A DNA stretch of 6,781 bases from Ruminococcaceae bacterium UBA3818 (GTDB taxonomy: Bacteria > Bacillota > Clostridia > Oscillospirales > Ruminococcaceae), in contig DFDW01000004.1 in the NCBI GenBank assembly GCA_002369315.1, forward strand, positions 7,980-14,760. Reading direction: 5' to 3'. Shown one piece after another: positions 1 through 5,497 of this stretch (position 1 is its first letter; each line of letters opens with the position of its first letter). The notes below the pieces were generated by a model, which saw nothing but the letters and a program-made list of their open reading frames with translations, had not been told where the DNA came from and ran no database searches. The position numbers and the translations under genes are program-made.

Positions 1-527
1 AGCTGTGGGGCGTGGCGGACCGGACCAACTACGATCTGACCCAGCATCAGAACGCGTCGGGCAAAACGCTGGAATACTTTGACCCCGAGACCAACGAGCA
101 TTACCTGCCGTATGTGGTAGAGCCTTCTCTGGGCGCGGACCGTGTGGCCCTGGCTTTCTTGTGCGACGCTTACGACGAGGAAGTGGTAGACGAGCAGAAA
201 AACGATACCCGCGTTGTGCTGCGGCTGCATCCGGCTTTGGCACCGTTCAAAGCATGCGTGCTGCCGTTGTCCAAAAAACTTGGCGAGCAGGCGGGCAAGG
301 TCTATGACATGCTGCGTAAGCATTTCATGGTGGATTACGACGACGCCGGTTCCATCGGTAAGCGTTACCGCCGTCAGGATGAGATCGGCACCCCGTTCTG
401 CATCACCTATGATTTTGATTCGGAGGCAGACGGCTGCGTGACGATCCGTGACCGGGATACCATGGAGCAGCAGCGGATTTCCATTGACTCTTTGATTGGC
501 TTTTTGGAAAAGAAAATTGACTTTTAG
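1..527 (+). CDS. glyQS: Glycyl-tRNA synthetase, C-terminal part (5' end outside window)
   Basis: Class II single-chain (homodimeric) glycine--tRNA ligase, which charges tRNA-Gly in the cytoplasm. The reading frame is already open at base 3 (L-W-G-V-A-D-R-T-N-Y-D-L), so the GTG at 12 is internal and the gene enters from the left; 174 codons are seen before the TAG at 525-527. Class II motif 3 is visible as EPSLGADR (nt 120-143) followed by a hydrophobic helix, with the motif-3 arginine at 141-143. It is followed by the HGTP anticodon-binding domain: RLHPALAPFKACVLPL, then a helix and the segment GKRYRRQDEIGTPFCITYD, ending with a short strand-helix. Both blocks are typical of the bacterial/eukaryotic-type GlyRS rather than the two-subunit alpha2beta2 enzyme. 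A hairpin follows 15 nt after the stop. The product is certain from motifs; upstream content and full length cannot be judged. Confidence 0.95.
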   Translation, partial: LWGVADRTNYDLTQHQNASGKTLEYFDPETNEHYLPYVVEPSLGADRVALAFLCDAYDEEVVDEQKNDTRVVLRLHPALAPFKACVLPLSKKLGEQAGKVYDMLRKHFMVDYDDAGSIGKRYRRQDEIGTPFCITYDFDSEADGCVTIRDRDTMEQQRISIDSLIGFLEKKIDF

Positions 528-542
528 CATATAATACAGAAA

Positions 543-583
543 AAAGGCGGCTCAGCCTGGTTCGACCGCAGGCAGCCGCCTTT
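543..583 (+). terminator. Hairpin between glyQS and alr, probable (weak) terminator
   Basis: A perfect 10-bp stem is formed by AAAGGCGGCT (543-552) and AGCCGCCTTT (574-583). It continues past a 2-nt bulge into a 5-bp inner stem, GCCTG (555-559) with CAGGC (569-573). On the + strand the T run is short (TTTCTGAT), so termination of glyQS transcripts may be incomplete. On the opposite strand the hairpin is followed by a better T run (complement of 541-548). It ends 22 nt before the alr start codon, so it could also limit read-through into alr. Confidence 0.6.
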
Positions 584-605
584 CTGATAGAAAAAGGGTG
601 AAAAG

Positions 606-1772
606 ATGGATTTTCTCAAACGGACCTGGGCGGAGATCCGGCTGGACGCGCTGGCGCATAACTTTCGGCAGATTCGTCGGAAAGTCGGGCCGGAATGCAA
701 AATCATGGCAGTCGTCAAGGCTGACGGATATGGCCATGGCGACCAGCAGGTATCCCAGGTGTTTCAGCGGGAAGGAGCGGACTGGTTTGCCGTTTCCAAT
801 ATCGAAGAGGCGATGCATCTGCGGCAGGGCGGCATCACCAAGCCGATTCTCATTTTGGGCTTTACCCCGGCAGACAAGGCGGCGCAGCTTCACGCGAACC
901 AGATCAGCCAGACGGTATTTTCGCTGGATTATGCCAAAGAACTTTCGGAACAGGCAAAAAAGGCCGGCGTCGAAGTGGACTGTCATATGAAACTGGACAC
1001 TGGCATGAGCCGTCTGGGCTTTTTGTGCGACCCGGCGCATTTTTCCCGGTCAATGGAAGAAATTATCCAGGCTGTAGAGCTGCCCGGTCTTTCCTGCACC
1101 GGCATTTTTACGCATTTTGCCTGTGCGGATGAGGCGAACGAGGACTCTGACCGGTTCACCTTTAACCAGTTTGACCGCTTCCAGCGGGGAATCGCGGCGC
1201 TGGAAGAACAAGGCGTTCGTTTTTCCCTGCGTCATTGCTGCAACAGTGCCGCCACCATGCGGTTCCCTCAGATGCATCTGGATATGGTACGCCCCGGCGT
1301 TATTTTGTACGGACTCAATCCCACGCAGGACTGTGCCGGTTTGATGGATTTGATTCCGGCAATGGATTTAAAATCCACCGTTGCTATGGTCAAGCGGGTG
1401 GAAAAGGGATCGCAGGTCAGCTATGGACGAACCTATACTGCCTCGGCCGGTACGATTTTGGCCACTGTTCCGATTGGCTATGCCGACGGGTACCGGCGCA
1501 CCCATTCCAATCAGGCGCACATGGCGGTACGGGGAAAACCCGCGCCGGTGGTGGGAACTGTTTGTATGGACCAGCTGATGCTGGATGTCACCCATATCCC
1601 CGGTGTGCGTCCGGGAGACGAAGTTACCGTTTTCGGCCGGGATGGAGACTGTCCGGTCCCCATTGAAGCGCTGGCCCAGGACGAGAAAAGCATCCATTAT
1701 GAGGTGATGTGCCTGATCGGCAAACGGGTGCCCAGAGTTTATCTGCCGGGGGAAGAGCCAAATCGAACATAA
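606..1772 (+). CDS. alr: Alanine racemase (PLP-dependent)
   Basis: Interconverts L- and D-alanine, supplying D-Ala for peptidoglycan in the cytoplasm. The protein has 388 residues, normal for the family. The N-terminal TIM-barrel carries the PLP-lysine motif AVVKADGYGHG (K38, Y42). The motif KLDTGMSRLG follows (K129, R136, matching the carbamylated lysine and active-site arginine known from Bacillus Alr), then HFACAD near 170 and HCCNSAA near 210. The C-terminal beta domain has SYGRTY with the second catalytic base Y273, then PIGYADGY (289-296) and VCMDQLMLDV (from 319). All key residues are present, so it should be active. ATG at 606 is preceded by AAAGGGTG (593-600), a modest ribosome binding site. 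No convincing own promoter is seen between the upstream hairpin and the start, so expression may depend partly on read-through from glyQS. It is convergent with the pyridoxal kinase gene, across a bidirectional terminator. Confidence 0.96.
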   Translation: MDFLKRTWAEIRLDALAHNFRQIRRKVGPECKIMAVVKADGYGHGDQQVSQVFQREGADWFAVSNIEEAMHLRQGGITKPILILGFTPADKAAQLHANQISQTVFSLDYAKELSEQAKKAGVEVDCHMKLDTGMSRLGFLCDPAHFSRSMEEIIQAVELPGLSCTGIFTHFACADEANEDSDRFTFNQFDRFQRGIAALEEQGVRFSLRHCCNSAATMRFPQMHLDMVRPGVILYGLNPTQDCAGLMDLIPAMDLKSTVAMVKRVEKGSQVSYGRTYTASAGTILATVPIGYADGYRRTHSNQAHMAVRGKPAPVVGTVCMDQLMLDVTHIPGVRPGDEVTVFGRDGDCPVPIEALAQDEKSIHYEVMCLIGKRVPRVYLPGEEPNRT

Positions 1773-1783
1773 CAACGCAAAAT

Positions 1784-1813
1784 AAAAAAGGAGCGGCGAA
1801 CCGCTCCTTTTTT
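1784..1813. terminator. Bidirectional rho-independent terminator between convergent alr and pdxK
   Basis: A perfect 13-bp inverted repeat, AAAAAAGGAGCGG (1784-1796) and CCGCTCCTTTTTT (1801-1813), with the tetraloop CGAA. There are six T residues on the 3' side of each strand. It begins 12 nt after the alr stop and lies 15 nt from the pdxK stop, so it serves both genes. Confidence 0.93.
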
Positions 1814-1827
1814 AACTGCCAGAAAGG

Positions 1828-2691
1828 TTACAGCAGATGGAAATTCTGAGGGACCTCCCGCTGCATCAAAAACGGCATGGCCGATTCCAGCATTACCCCA
1901 AAACGGGTATCGCTTCCGTAAGAAAAGGTGGTTTTAATGGCGATTTCCACAAACCGGGACGAACGGCTCATAGCGATTGGCAAACTGTCGCCGGTGAGAA
2001 AAGAGGCGGTGAGAACTGCCGCGAAAATATCGCCGGTGCCGGGATAGGAAACCGGCACATAGTCGCAGGGAACACACCAGTAATAATTGTGTTCCCGGTC
2101 ATACCCAATGTTGGCCATATTCCCCTCTGCCAGGGATACGCCGGTAATGACGATTTCTTTCGGCCCTTTTTCGCTGAGCCGCGCCAGCATGCTTTTTGCC
2201 TGAGAGCGGGTCAGAGGCATGGGACTATACGGCTCTCCCAACAGAATACAGGCCTCAGTAAGGTTGGGGGTGATTACGTCCGCGATACCGACCAGCTCCA
2301 CCATCCGCCGGCGCATTTCCGCGGTAACGGTGCGGTAAGATTTGCCATGGTCTCCCATAACAGGGTCTACTACCGCCAGCGCATCGGGGTAAGCTTTGAA
2401 AAAGGCGAGACAGTGGTCGATTTGGGCCTCGGAACCCAAAAAACCGGAATAAACACAGGAAAAATCCAACCCCAGCCGCTGATAGTGGGCAAGAGCCTGG
2501 GGAAGATAATCGGTCAGGTCCTGAAAAGCGACTTCGCCGAACCCTCCGGTATGGGTGGAGAGAATGGCAGTGGGAACCGGGCAGGCCTGTACCCCCATAG
2601 CGGACAGGATAGGCATGATTACTGTCAAAGAGCAGCGCCCCACGCCGGATAGATCGTGAATCGCCGCTACCCGTTTGTTTTGTGTATCCAT
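1828..2691 (-). CDS. pdxK: Pyridoxal/pyridoxamine kinase (PdxK/PdxY family)
   Basis: A ribokinase-fold kinase that phosphorylates pyridoxal, pyridoxamine or pyridoxine with ATP-Mg in the B6 salvage route to PLP. From the ATG at 2691-2689 it is 287 residues, usual for the family. The N-terminal block IHDLSGVGRCSLT (11-23) and LSTHTGGFG (44-52) form the substrate side, in the form usual for Firmicute pyridoxamine kinases. DPVMGDHGKSY (109-119) and TPNLTEACILLG (141-152) are phosphate/Mg motifs. ITGV (182-185) precedes YPGTGDIFAA (216-225), which holds the anion hole and catalytic Asp, D221. The frame stays open upstream to 3042, but that part is antisense to the HAD gene and lies beyond the promoter. 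The start is set by homology of the MDTQNKRVAAIHDLSG segment and by the GGAC-type site at 2703-2710. Which B6 vitamer is preferred cannot be told, and the symbol could equally be pdxY. Confidence 0.9.
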   Translation of the reverse strand: MDTQNKRVAAIHDLSGVGRCSLTVIMPILSAMGVQACPVPTAILSTHTGGFGEVAFQDLTDYLPQALAHYQRLGLDFSCVYSGFLGSEAQIDHCLAFFKAYPDALAVVDPVMGDHGKSYRTVTAEMRRRMVELVGIADVITPNLTEACILLGEPYSPMPLTRSQAKSMLARLSEKGPKEIVITGVSLAEGNMANIGYDREHNYYWCVPCDYVPVSYPGTGDIFAAVLTASFLTGDSLPIAMSRSSRFVEIAIKTTFSYGSDTRFGVMLESAMPFLMQREVPQNFHLL

Positions 2692-2724
2692 AAAAAGAAA
2701 CCGTCCTTTTTTCTCGTTGGAACC

Positions 2725-2753
2725 AGTATATCTCCAACCGGGGATTTTGGCAA
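2725..2753 (-). promoter_or_regulatory. Sigma-A-type promoter of pdxK
   Basis: Read on the minus strand: -35 TTGCCA (2753-2748), a 17-bp spacer, and -10 TATACT (2730-2725). Transcription would start near 2718, giving a leader of about 27 nt with AAAAGGAC as the ribosome binding site. The -35 box lies only 7 bp from the -35 box of the opposite-facing HAD promoter. Confidence 0.75.
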
Positions 2754-2760
2754 ATAAAAG

Positions 2761-2789
2761 TTGCTCATGGATATAGAACGTGTTATAAT
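2761..2789 (+). promoter_or_regulatory. Sigma-A promoter with extended -10, drives the HAD gene
   Basis: -35 TTGCTC (2761-2766), a 17-bp spacer, and -10 TATAAT (2784-2789) preceded by TG at 2781-2782 (extended -10). This is the best-matching promoter in the window. The start of transcription is expected near 2796, leaving a 95-nt leader before the HAD start codon. Confidence 0.8.
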
Positions 2790-2795
2790 GTCCGT

Positions 2796-2890
2796 AATTT
2801 GAAAAACCAAAGAACCCGACGGGAGACGCTGTACGCGCCGGAACGGTGAAGAAAACCCGCCGGGAAACGGGGAGAGAGGAGTAAACGCAA
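2796..2890 (+). promoter_or_regulatory. GC-rich repeat-containing 5' leader of the HAD gene, unassigned
   Basis: The leader holds two near-identical 15-nt units, ACCCGACGGGAGACG (2814-2828) and ACCCGCCGGGAAACG (2855-2869), with 13 of 15 bases the same and 41 nt between starts. Each unit is nearly self-complementary, so CCCGACGGG (2815-2823) could pair with CCCGCCGGG (2856-2864) through 8 of 9 positions. That pairing would enclose two short hairpins (CGC-UGUAC-GCG and CCG-GAA-CGG). It ends in a good ribosome binding site, AGAGGAG (2875-2881), 9 nt before the ATG. I do not recognise a known riboswitch consensus. A regulatory role is inference from structure and length only. Confidence 0.35.
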
Positions 2891-3559
2891 ATGATCAAAG
2901 CGGTTGTGTTTGATATGGACGGCATTATGTTTGATACAGAGCGGCAGGCCCATGAGGCAATGCTGGCCGTAGGGAAGGAATTGGGAATGCCGGATATTGA
3001 AACGTTCAGCGTGGAATGCCTGGGTGCCACCAGTGCCAGCATCGCGGTGAATTTTGCGCAGCGATATGGAAATATGATGACTTCGGAGGAGTTTTGGGGT
3101 AAAACCCGCCAGTACCGAAAAGACAGGGGACAGCAGGATAATGTTCCTTTAAAAACCGGCCTGATCGAACTTCTGGATTATTTAAGAGACCATGGATATA
3201 AAATCGCGGTAGCCACCTCCACCAATTACGAGAAAGTGATGCATAATTTTGATGTCACTGGCGTGCAGGGCCGTTTCGACGCGGTGGTTTGCGGCGATAT
3301 GATCTCCCGCAGCAAACCCGCGCCGGATATTTATCTGCGGGCGGCACAGCTTTTGGGCGTAGCGCCGGAAGAATGTATGGCGCTGGAGGATTCTCCCAAT
3401 GGGATCCGTTCCGGCGTGGCAGCGGGGATGTATACGGTCATGATCCCCGATATGATCCCCGCTACCGAAGAATTGCTGGCCATTGCTTCCAACAAAGTGG
3501 ACACGCTTTTGGATATCATGCCGCTTTTGGATCGGCTGGGTGCGCCGGAAAAACGGTAA
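2891..3559 (+). CDS. HAD-superfamily hydrolase, beta-phosphoglucomutase-like (subfamily IA)
   Basis: A 222-residue cytoplasmic Mg-dependent phosphohydrolase or phosphomutase of unknown substrate. Motif I is VVFDMDGIMFDTE, with nucleophile D8 and acid/base D10. A helical C1 cap covers roughly residues 16-85. Motif II is the Thr/Ser of VATSTN (107-112). Motif III is K142 in SRSKPAPDIY, and motif IV is ED at 166-167 in LEDSPNG. All four motifs are intact, so it should be catalytic. The second Asp after DMDG with the DTE continuation is typical of the beta-PGM/phosphatase-like group, where substrate cannot be read from sequence. Start chosen at ATG 2891 with AGAGGAG upstream. It stands alone between its own promoter and a terminator, divergent from the pyridoxal kinase gene. 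A phosphatase acting on PLP or a sugar phosphate is possible but unproven. Confidence 0.9.
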   Translation: MIKAVVFDMDGIMFDTERQAHEAMLAVGKELGMPDIETFSVECLGATSASIAVNFAQRYGNMMTSEEFWGKTRQYRKDRGQQDNVPLKTGLIELLDYLRDHGYKIAVATSTNYEKVMHNFDVTGVQGRFDAVVCGDMISRSKPAPDIYLRAAQLLGVAPEECMALEDSPNGIRSGVAAGMYTVMIPDMIPATEELLAIASNKVDTLLDIMPLLDRLGAPEKR

Positions 3560-3567
3560 GGAAAAAG

Positions 3568-3602
3568 AAAAAGCGTTTGCGGATCTTTTGCAGGCGCTTT
3601 TT
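3568..3602 (+). terminator. Rho-independent terminator of the HAD gene
   Basis: A 13-bp stem, 3568-3580 (AAAAAGCGTTTGC) with 3590-3602 (GCAGGCGCTTTTT), including two G-U pairs, a 9-nt loop and a five-T run at the 3' end. It starts 8 nt after the HAD stop codon. Confidence 0.8.
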
Positions 3603-3657
3603 GCATTAAAAAAGAAAAATGATTTCGGAGAGGATTTCTCTTCCAGGCCGCCGCTGC

Positions 3658-3686
3658 GCATGTTCGGAGGCAGCATGGGCATACTG
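3658..3686 (+). promoter_or_regulatory. Possible sigma-G-like (forespore) promoter of the small membrane protein gene
   Basis: No TTGACA/TATAAT-type pair is visible between the HAD terminator and the small gene. There is instead GCATG (3658-3662), 17 bp, then CATACTG (3680-3686). This resembles the Bacillus subtilis sigma-G pattern (G[A/C]AT[A/G], then CATnnTA) with one mismatch at the last base. It would start transcription near 3693 and give a short leader holding AAAGGAGG. Short degenerate motifs like this arise by chance, so this is tentative. Confidence 0.3.
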
Positions 3687-3700
3687 CTAGTAAAATCGGT

Positions 3701-3708
3701 AAAGGAGG
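3701..3708 (+). promoter_or_regulatory. Strong ribosome binding site supporting the 59-codon gene
   Basis: AAAGGAGG is a full match to the anti-Shine-Dalgarno core and lies 7 nt before the ATG at 3716. It supports this short frame as a real gene and favours this ATG over the next in-frame one at 3728. Confidence 0.85.
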
Positions 3709-3715
3709 AATCCCC

Positions 3716-3895
3716 ATGAATAAAAACATGAATTCCCTGGCGGCGGGGGCCGCCGTAGCATTGGCGGCAGGTACAGCCATGTACCTGTTTTCCGACAAAA
3801 GGCGCCGCACAATGAAAAAACTCAAGCGAAACGCCGGAAAAGCGATGAAGGTCATGGAAGACCTGGCAGGCAGCGTGTCCTACATGATGAAATAA
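3716..3895 (+). CDS. Small single-pass membrane protein, 59 residues, function unknown
   Basis: The product begins MNKNMNSLAAGAAVALAAGT. Residues about 8-26 form an Ala/Gly-rich hydrophobic segment that fits one membrane span. It is followed at once by a strongly basic stretch (KRRR at 28-31, then KKLKR) and an amphipathic tail ending in SVSYMMK. The positive-inside rule would place the tail in the cytoplasm. In layout it resembles small YtxH-like proteins, but it is too short for firm family assignment. Evidence that it is real: a perfect AAAGGAGG site at 7 nt spacing, a strong terminator right after the stop, and hydrophobic/basic partitioning of the protein. It forms a one-gene unit between two terminators. 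A sigma-G-like motif upstream hints at expression in the developing spore. No function can be given. Confidence 0.75.
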   Translation: MNKNMNSLAAGAAVALAAGTAMYLFSDKRRRTMKKLKRNAGKAMKVMEDLAGSVSYMMK

Positions 3896-3903
3896 CGCCG
3901 TAC

Positions 3904-3941
3904 AATCCCGTCGGGACGTCTGCCCGGCGGGATTTGTTTTT
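3904..3941 (+). terminator. Rho-independent terminator of the small membrane protein gene
   Basis: A 12-bp stem pairs 3904-3915 (AATCCCGTCGGG) with 3923-3934 (CCCGGCGGGATT), with one G-U pair and the 7-nt loop ACGTCTG. It is followed by TGTTTTT (3935-3941). It begins 8 nt after the stop codon. Confidence 0.9.
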
Positions 3942-3998
3942 AACGGACTTCGAAAGCCTGCTCACCGATGCGCTCATCTGCATTTTTTCAGGAAATAC

Positions 3999-4027
3999 TT
4001 GATTAAAAGAGCTATTTATAGTTTAAT
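3999..4027 (+). promoter_or_regulatory. Sigma-A promoter of the trmL-degV-C_GCAxxG unit
   Basis: -35 TTGATT (3999-4004), a 17-bp spacer, and -10 TTTAAT (4022-4027), in a local AT-rich stretch. The start would be near 4034, giving a leader of about 37 nt to the GTG of trmL. An overlapping -10-like TATAGT sits at 4017-4022 but lacks a matching -35. Confidence 0.6.
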
Positions 4028-4057
4028 GTATTATGAGATATTTTGGAGATTGCAATC

Positions 4058-4063
4058 GGGAGG
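4058..4063 (+). promoter_or_regulatory. Ribosome binding site that decides the trmL start
   Basis: GGGAGG lies 7 nt upstream of GTG 4071. The earlier in-frame TTG at 3999 has no such site and is itself part of the -35 box, so GTG 4071 is the start. Confidence 0.8.
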
Positions 4064-4070
4064 CGCTATT

Positions 4071-4589
4071 GTGGCTGTATTGAATATAGTCCTGGTAGAA
4101 CCGCAGATTCCGCAGAATACGGGTAATATCGCTAGGACTTGCGCCGCCACCGGAGCGCGTTTGCATCTGGTGGGCCCCATGGGATTTTCGGTAGATGACA
4201 AAAAACTCAAACGGGCAGGCCTGGATTACTGGCACTACCTGGATATCAGCTATTATGACGGGTTAAAGGATTTCTTTGCCAAAAATCAAGGACCTTTTTA
4301 TTATTTTACCACCAAAGGGCGGCATAATTACAGCGAACAGATTTACGCAGAAAACGCCTATCTTGTTTTCGGGCGGGAGGACAAAGGTTTGCCGGAGGAA
4401 CTGCTGCTTCAGCATCCGGATTCGTGTTTGAGGCTGCCCATGAGAGGCGGCCTGCGCAGTCTCAACCTGTCCAACACAGTGGCGGTAGGCGTGTACGAAG
4501 CGCTGCGCCAATGGGGGTTCCCGGAACTGAAAAACCAGGGGCAGCTGTCCCGCTATACCTGGCCTGAGGAACCGGACGAACGCGAATGA
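4071..4589 (+). CDS. trmL: tRNA (cytidine/uridine-34-2'-O)-methyltransferase TrmL
   Basis: A SPOUT-class (trefoil-knot) methyltransferase. It methylates the 2'-O of the wobble nucleotide of tRNA-Leu isoacceptors using S-adenosylmethionine, acting as a homodimer in the cytoplasm. It is 172 residues from GTG 4071, near the usual 155-170. Motif 1 is PQNTGNIARTC (14-24), with the conserved N16 and R22. Motif 2 is LVFGREDKGLP (98-108). Motif 3 is RLPMRGGLRSLNLSNTVAV (121-139), which with motif 2 forms the knot and cofactor pocket. All are intact. The C-terminal tail after residue 150 is a little longer than in short homologues. It is the first gene of a probable operon: degV starts 16 nt after its stop. 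TrmL and other SPOUT rRNA/tRNA methylases look alike, but the N-terminal VLNIVLVEPQIPQNTGN pattern is specific. Confidence 0.93.
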   Translation: MAVLNIVLVEPQIPQNTGNIARTCAATGARLHLVGPMGFSVDDKKLKRAGLDYWHYLDISYYDGLKDFFAKNQGPFYYFTTKGRHNYSEQIYAENAYLVFGREDKGLPEELLLQHPDSCLRLPMRGGLRSLNLSNTVAVGVYEALRQWGFPELKNQGQLSRYTWPEEPDERE

Positions 4590-4605
4590 CACATGGAGGG
4601 TAAAG

Positions 4606-5484
4606 ATGGAAAAAATCAAATTTATTACCGATTCCGCCAGTGATATTCCGGAAGAAGAAGCAAGGGCATATGGAATAGAAGTGTTGCCGATTCCCATTGC
4701 CATTGACGGAAAAGACTATCATGAGCGGGTGGATTTTACCAACCGGGAATTTTACAAAATCCTGACCGATGCGGCGAATATCCCGACTACCAGCCATATT
4801 CCCCACACCCGTTACGCGGAGGTGTACCGGCACGCGGCGGAAGACGGCTACCGGAAGATCATCAACGTGACCATCAATTCCAAAGGCTCCAATATGTTTG
4901 CCGCGGCGAATATGGGTAGAGACCTGTTTGCGGAGGAGTACCCGGATTTGGCTGAAAAAACCAAGATTACCGTTATCGATTCCCTGTGCTATACCTACAC
5001 CTATGGATACGCGGTAGTGCAGGCTGCCAAGCAGGCGGAAGAGGGAAAATCCTATGAGGAGATTCTGGCGTATCTGGATGATTACTTCAGCCGGGTAGAG
5101 ACCTATTTTTCTGTTTATAATTTGGATTTTGCCAAAAAATCCGGCCGGATCAGCGTGGCCGCGGCCTTTGTGGGCGACATGCTGGGCCTGCGGCCGATCA
5201 TGTCCATCATTGATGGGGAAATTAAGATCATTGAAAAAGTACGGGGAGATAAAGCGGTGGTGCCCAAGCTGGCCCAAATCGCCCAGAAGCGCCGTAGCGG
5301 CTCTGATACACCGTTCTTTGCCATTCGGGCGGACCGGGACGGCGTAGGCGAGGAGCTGGAAAGGATGATGGTCAAGGCCTTTGGAAAACACGCGGTACAC
5401 ATTGCGGAAGCGGGCGCGTCCATTACCATCAACGCAGGCCCTAATCTTGCCGGCTGCATGGTGATGGGAGAACGCAGAAAGTAG
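4606..5484 (+). CDS. DegV family protein (lipid/fatty-acid binding), divergent
   Basis: A 292-residue cytoplasmic protein of the two-domain DegV/FakB fold. Members bind a fatty acid, and FakB members present it to the FakA kinase. Family marks are FITDSASDIP (6-15), the PTTS segment (60-63), the DS at 125-126, and FAKKSGRIS (175-183), which corresponds to the usual L..L.KGGRIS block before the domain that starts GLRPIM. Two conserved ligand-site segments differ from the usual form. The common SSGLSGTY-like block reads TINSKGSNMF (89-98), and the HTGPG-like motif near the C-terminus reads NAGPN (276-280), so the His is replaced by Asn. It may bind a different ligand. GGAGGG (4595-4600) lies 5 nt before the ATG. 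It follows trmL by 16 nt, and its TAG overlaps the ribosome binding site of the next gene, so co-transcription is likely. No fakA is in the window. Confidence 0.88.
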   Translation: MEKIKFITDSASDIPEEEARAYGIEVLPIPIAIDGKDYHERVDFTNREFYKILTDAANIPTTSHIPHTRYAEVYRHAAEDGYRKIINVTINSKGSNMFAAANMGRDLFAEEYPDLAEKTKITVIDSLCYTYTYGYAVVQAAKQAEEGKSYEEILAYLDDYFSRVETYFSVYNLDFAKKSGRISVAAAFVGDMLGLRPIMSIIDGEIKIIEKVRGDKAVVPKLAQIAQKRRSGSDTPFFAIRADRDGVGEELERMMVKAFGKHAVHIAEAGASITINAGPNLAGCMVMGERRK

Positions 5485-5497
5485 GAGGCAGATCAAA

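Noticed and set aside
530..535. TATAAT as an alr promoter
   Set aside because: No -35-like hexamer at 16-18 bp; the nearest, TTGGAA, has a 20-bp spacer. The transcript would begin just before the terminator-like hairpin.
524..1040. Minus-strand and alternate-frame open frames across glyQS, alr, trmL, degV and pgk
   Set aside because: They are shadows of well-supported genes, lack ribosome binding sites and show no recognisable protein features.
2796..2890. Known riboswitch class (c-di-GMP, ZTP, THF, guanidine, fluoride, Mn) in the HAD leader
   Set aside because: Compared by eye with consensus cores I remember; none of the invariant blocks is present. A covariance-model search would be decisive.
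2692..3042. N-terminal extension of the pyridoxal kinase frame to 404 residues on the minus strand
   Set aside because: The extension is antisense to the HAD coding region, crosses the predicted pdxK promoter, and has no family similarity; the kinase homology begins right after Met at 2691.
3999..4070. Longer TrmL start at TTG 3999
   Set aside because: The TTG is part of the -35 box, no ribosome binding site precedes it, and TrmL proteins begin at the VLNIVLVEP segment, matching GTG 4071.
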